A DNA stretch of 64,000 nucleotides from CAYFYS01 sp965202905. Its GTDB lineage: Bacteria; Pseudomonadota; Alphaproteobacteria; MPNO01. Of the stretch, positions 61,343 through 64,000 are shown in pieces. Numbering within the stretch: position 1 is the stretch's first letter; every line of letters begins with the position of its first letter. The position numbers and the translations under genes were made by a program. Location: positions 558,001 to 622,000 of the forward strand of contig OZ241868.1 of assembly GCA_965202905.1 (NCBI GenBank), in the 5' to 3' direction. The notes beneath the pieces were generated by a model. The model saw nothing but the letters and a program-made list of their open reading frames with translations, made no database searches and was not told the DNA's origin.

Positions 61343-61615
61343 ATGAAACGGTTGCCCGAGGGGCTCAGCGCCTGCCGGCGCACCCCGATTTTCACCGAAG
61401 AGACGATTCCCGCTGGCCTGTTGAAGGATCATGAGATGAAGGCCGGCGTCTGGGGGGTCATTCATGTGGTTTCCGGAACGTTGCGCTATGTGGTCCCCTC
61501 GCACGGCGAGGAGTCGATCCTGAGTCCGGGCGTTGACGGCATCGTCGTGCCGGAGACCCCGCATCACATCGCCGCGCCCGGATCCGTCAGCTTCTATGTG
61601 GAGTTCTGGCGCTAG
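61343..61615 (+). CDS. DUF1971 domain protein (YeaR/TehB-like cupin fold)
   Basis: A 90-residue DUF1971 protein. The family pattern is clear: KRLPEGLSACRRTPIFTEET, IPAGLLKDHEMKAGVWGVI, RYVVPSHGEESILSPGVDGI and a C-terminal PHHIAAPGSVSFYVEFWR. Relatives include E. coli YeaR and the N-terminal part of some TehB tellurite-resistance proteins; they have a small beta-barrel fold and are linked to metal, oxyanion or nitrate stress, but no activity is established. GGGAGG precedes the ATG by about 13 nt. It is divergent from the broken monooxygenase and its stop directly abuts an inverted-repeat element. Confidence 0.88.
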   Translation: MKRLPEGLSACRRTPIFTEETIPAGLLKDHEMKAGVWGVIHVVSGTLRYVVPSHGEESILSPGVDGIVVPETPHHIAAPGSVSFYVEFWR

Positions 61616-61699
61616 TGGATCAACCGAGACATTTGGATCCCCTGGCCGATGATGATCTGGCGATCATAGCGCATTCAAATGTCTCGATAAGTTGATCCA
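61616..61699. repeat. 84-bp inverted-repeat element (MITE-like or folded RNA)
   Basis: The ends are inverted repeats. TGGATCAAC plus CGAGACATTTG on the left (61616-61635) pairs with CAAATGTCTCG (61676-61686) and GTTGATCCA (61691-61699) on the right, with a 4-nt bulge ATAA in the right arm. A small inner hairpin, ATGATC-TGGC-GATCAT (61652-61667), sits in the middle. The element begins directly after a stop codon. No target duplication is obvious. Confidence 0.7.
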
Positions 61700-61710
61700 T
61701 CAACATAAAA

Positions 61711-61744
61711 CCAGTGGTTCGAATCGAAAGATTCGAACCACTGG
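61711..61744 (-). terminator. Rho-independent terminator of the liv operon
   Basis: A perfect 15-bp stem (61711-61725 with 61730-61744) closes on a GAAA tetraloop. On the minus strand it is followed by TTTT and lies 18 nt after the livF stop, so it should terminate the liv operon. The stem is unusually AT rich for this genome. It could also stop transcription from the DUF1971 side. Confidence 0.88.
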
Positions 61745-61762
61745 CGCTGGCTTTGAGTCGAT

Positions 61763-62489
<727 letters not shown>

Positions 62490-62500
<11 letters not shown>

Positions 62501-63215
62501 GATAGGCCCTTTCCACGTCCGGGTTGGCGACGATCTCCTCCGGCCCGCCCTCGGCGATCTTGCGGCCGGCGTCGAGCACCACGATGCGCTGGGAAAAGCG
62601 CATCACCGCGCGCATGATGTGCTCGATCATGATGATGGTCACTCCGCCCTCGTTGAGGCGAAACAGGATTTCGAGCAACTCGTCGACTTCCGAGGACGAC
62701 AGCCCGGCCATCGCCTCGTCGGAGATCAGCAGCCGCGGCCGGGCGGCCATGGCGCGCGCGAGCTCGAGCTTGCGCATCTCGATCTGGGTGAGCCCGGCCG
62801 AGAGCGTGTCTGCCCGGCCGGAAAGCCCCATCGAGTCCAGGATCGCGCGCACCGTCTCCCCGGCCGCGTGGCGCGGCGTGCCGGTCGCGTACTCGACGGT
62901 GATCGAAAGGTTCTCGTAGACCGACATCGAGCGGAATGGCCGCGGGATCTGGAAGCTGCGCGCGACGCCGAGCCTGGTGCGCTGGTGGGCTTTGAGTTTG
63001 GTGACGTCCTTGCCGTCGAACCGGATGGCGCCGGCATAGTTGAGCAGTGCGCCGGAGACGCAGTTGATCAGGGTCGTCTTGCCGGAGCCGTTGGGGCCAA
63101 TCAACCCGAACCGCTCGCCGGGCGCGATGTCAACCATGACGTTATCGAGCGCGGTGAACCCGCCGAACCGCATGGTGAGCGAGTCCACCGCAAGGATCGG
63201 GGCGCCGCCGTTCAT
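62490..63215 (-). CDS. livG: Branched-chain amino acid ABC transporter, ATP-binding protein LivG
   Basis: A 241-residue ABC ATPase of the LivG type. Walker A is GPNGSGKTT, and FQIPRPFRSMSVYENL is the Q-loop region typical of LivG. Walker B is LLISDEAMAGL and the switch histidine is in MIEHIMRAVM. The signature is LSAGLTQIEMRKLELARAMA, a departure from the usual LSxGxQ in which Gln is shifted by one. The ATG overlaps the end of livM by 4 nt, and a longer open frame upstream only reads through livM in another frame. Together with LivF it powers the transporter. Confidence 0.92.
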
Positions 63216-64000
63216 CGCCGGCCCCGCCCGAGATATTTGCGGAAAAGGCCGACGATGCCCTCGGGCGCCATCGTCACGAAAAACACCAGAACGACGCCGA
63301 CGATCAGCAGGTTGAGTTCGGAGGAGATGGTCACGTTGGCGATCTGCTGGGCGGTGCCCAGGAGCAGGGCGCCGACCAAGGGGCCGGCCCACATGGTCGT
63401 GCCGCCGATCATCGGCATGGCGATTGCGTTGACCGCATAGGCGAGGTTGAAGGCCGAAGCCGGCTCGATATATCCGACATAAAGAGCGAAAGGCGCCCCG
63501 GCCACGCCCATCAGGAAGCCCGACACGGTGGTTGCGACCAGCTTGAGCCGCAGGGTCGGGATGCCGGCGCACTCCGCGGCTAATTCGTCGTCGCGGATCG
63601 CATGCAGGCCGCGGCCGAACTTCGAATGCTCGATCCAGCGCGCGACGGCGACTGCGCCGACGGCCAGGACCAGCATGACGAAGAACAGATAGCGCACATA
63701 GTCGCCGAAAGGCTCGATCGTACGCGGGCGCAGCACATAGGCGCCCGAGGCGCCGCCGACATACTCCCAATTCACCATCAGGGTCTCGAGCACGATGGCG
63801 AGCGCGAGCGTCGCGATGGCGAAGAACACCCCGCGCAATCGCAAGGTGAGGTAGCCCATCGCGAGCCCGATCAGCGCGCAGACGATGCCCGAGACCGGGA
63901 TCATCAAGAGCAACGGTGCCTTCATTAGCTGGTAGAGCACCACCGAGGAATAGGCGCCGATCGCGAAGAACCCGGCGCTGCCGAAGTTCACGTAGCCCAT
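63212..64000 (-). CDS. livM: Branched-chain amino acid ABC transporter permease LivM, cut by window edge
   Basis: The visible 262 residues are the C-terminal part of a LivM permease with about seven membrane segments. Characteristic parts are GYVNFGSAGFFAIGAYSS at the right edge, LRLRGVFFAIATLALA, the EAA-like loop SKFGRGLHAIRDDELAAECA and GGTTMWAGPLVGALLLG. The N-terminal helix or two lie outside the window. The apparent Met at the edge (MGYVNFG) is an internal residue of the family rather than the start. It overlaps livG by 4 nt. Confidence 0.92.
   Translation of the reverse strand: MGYVNFGSAGFFAIGAYSSVVLYQLMKAPLLLMIPVSGIVCALIGLAMGYLTLRLRGVFFAIATLALAIVLETLMVNWEYVGGASGAYVLRPRTIEPFGDYVRYLFFVMLVLAVGAVAVARWIEHSKFGRGLHAIRDDELAAECAGIPTLRLKLVATTVSGFLMGVAGAPFALYVGYIEPASAFNLAYAVNAIAMPMIGGTTMWAGPLVGALLLGTAQQIANVTISSELNLLIVGVVLVFFVTMAPEGIVGLFRKYLGRGRR

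Noticed and set aside
61711..61744. A GGTTCGAATC segment resembling a tRNA T arm
   Set aside because: There is no acceptor or anticodon arm around it. The segment is one arm of a perfect 15-bp hairpin with a GAAA loop and a following T-tract, fitting a terminator.

Overview
The window comes from the chromosome of a GC-rich alphaproteobacterium, probably a free-living, Rhodospirillales-like organism. The main evidence is a colinear housekeeping block, rpoZ-rsh-pdxJ-acpS-lepB-rnc-era-recO-parC (31.5-40.9 kb), an adjacent dapA-smpB pair, an RpoH-type sigma factor, a Bpt-type leucyltransferase and the alphaproteobacterial form of HemB. The order-level placement is inference. Coding density is very high, with many 4-nt and longer overlaps and several convergent overlaps. 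There is one tRNA (Gly-CCC). No rRNA, CRISPR array or complete insertion sequence was seen.

Left accessory region (1-26.5 kb). It opens with a leftward meta-cleavage lower-pathway operon (dmpC-like dehydrogenase, mhpD, and mhpF cut by the window edge). Divergent from it is a phthalate-type pair, a Rieske oxygenase and a 4,5-dihydroxyphthalate decarboxylase-like protein. Next is a leftward operon of a molybdopterin oxidoreductase, a RidA protein, two class II aldolases and a shikimate dehydrogenase. Debris follows: an amidase remnant and a truncated, frameshifted TRAP binding protein. After this lies a rightward cluster of a CoA-transferase, an SDR, a PadB-like molybdoenzyme, a fused Fe-S/NrfD subunit and an orphan xanthine-dehydrogenase-type large subunit. 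It is followed by tRNA-Gly, a CTP-dependent riboflavin-kinase-like protein, FAH-family and amidohydrolase genes, a Rieske ferredoxin, a threonine-dehydratase-like enzyme, an alpha/beta hydrolase and a haloacid dehalogenase.

Core region (27.4-40.9 kb). It holds lysine biosynthesis (dapA), trans-translation (smpB), a small sulfite-oxidase-family enzyme, a family 5 uracil-DNA glycosylase, a NYN-domain protein, folK and the housekeeping block above. A well-formed sigma-70 type promoter lies upstream of rpoZ.

Right region (41-64 kb). A complete TRAP transporter operon (dctP, dctQ and a dctM with an unusual 310-residue coiled-coil tail) is followed by bpt, a thioesterase, a flavin reductase, a threonine dehydratase with three apparent frameshifts, a penicillin acylase, a YheT-like hydrolase, hemB and rpoH. 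Divergent from rpoH is a MarR-type regulator with a cysteine-rich tail, and AT-rich palindromes lie between the two. A second aromatic-acid cluster follows: ligJ overlapping an HpcH/HpaI aldolase, a thioesterase, a class II aldolase, an FAH-family hydrolase and a broken FAD monooxygenase. The window ends in a livMGF branched-chain amino acid ABC operon with a strong terminator.

Taken together, the accessory genes describe an organism specialised in taking up and degrading aromatic acids and other organic acids. The Rieske/decarboxylase pair could make protocatechuate, and LigJ plus the aldolase could carry out the last steps of protocatechuate 4,5-cleavage. The ring-cleavage dioxygenase and the oxygenase reductase are not in the window. 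The least explained parts are the PadB-like complex with its fused subunit, the archaeal-type riboflavin-kinase homologue, the MarR protein with its Cys tail and palindromes, and the DctM tail.
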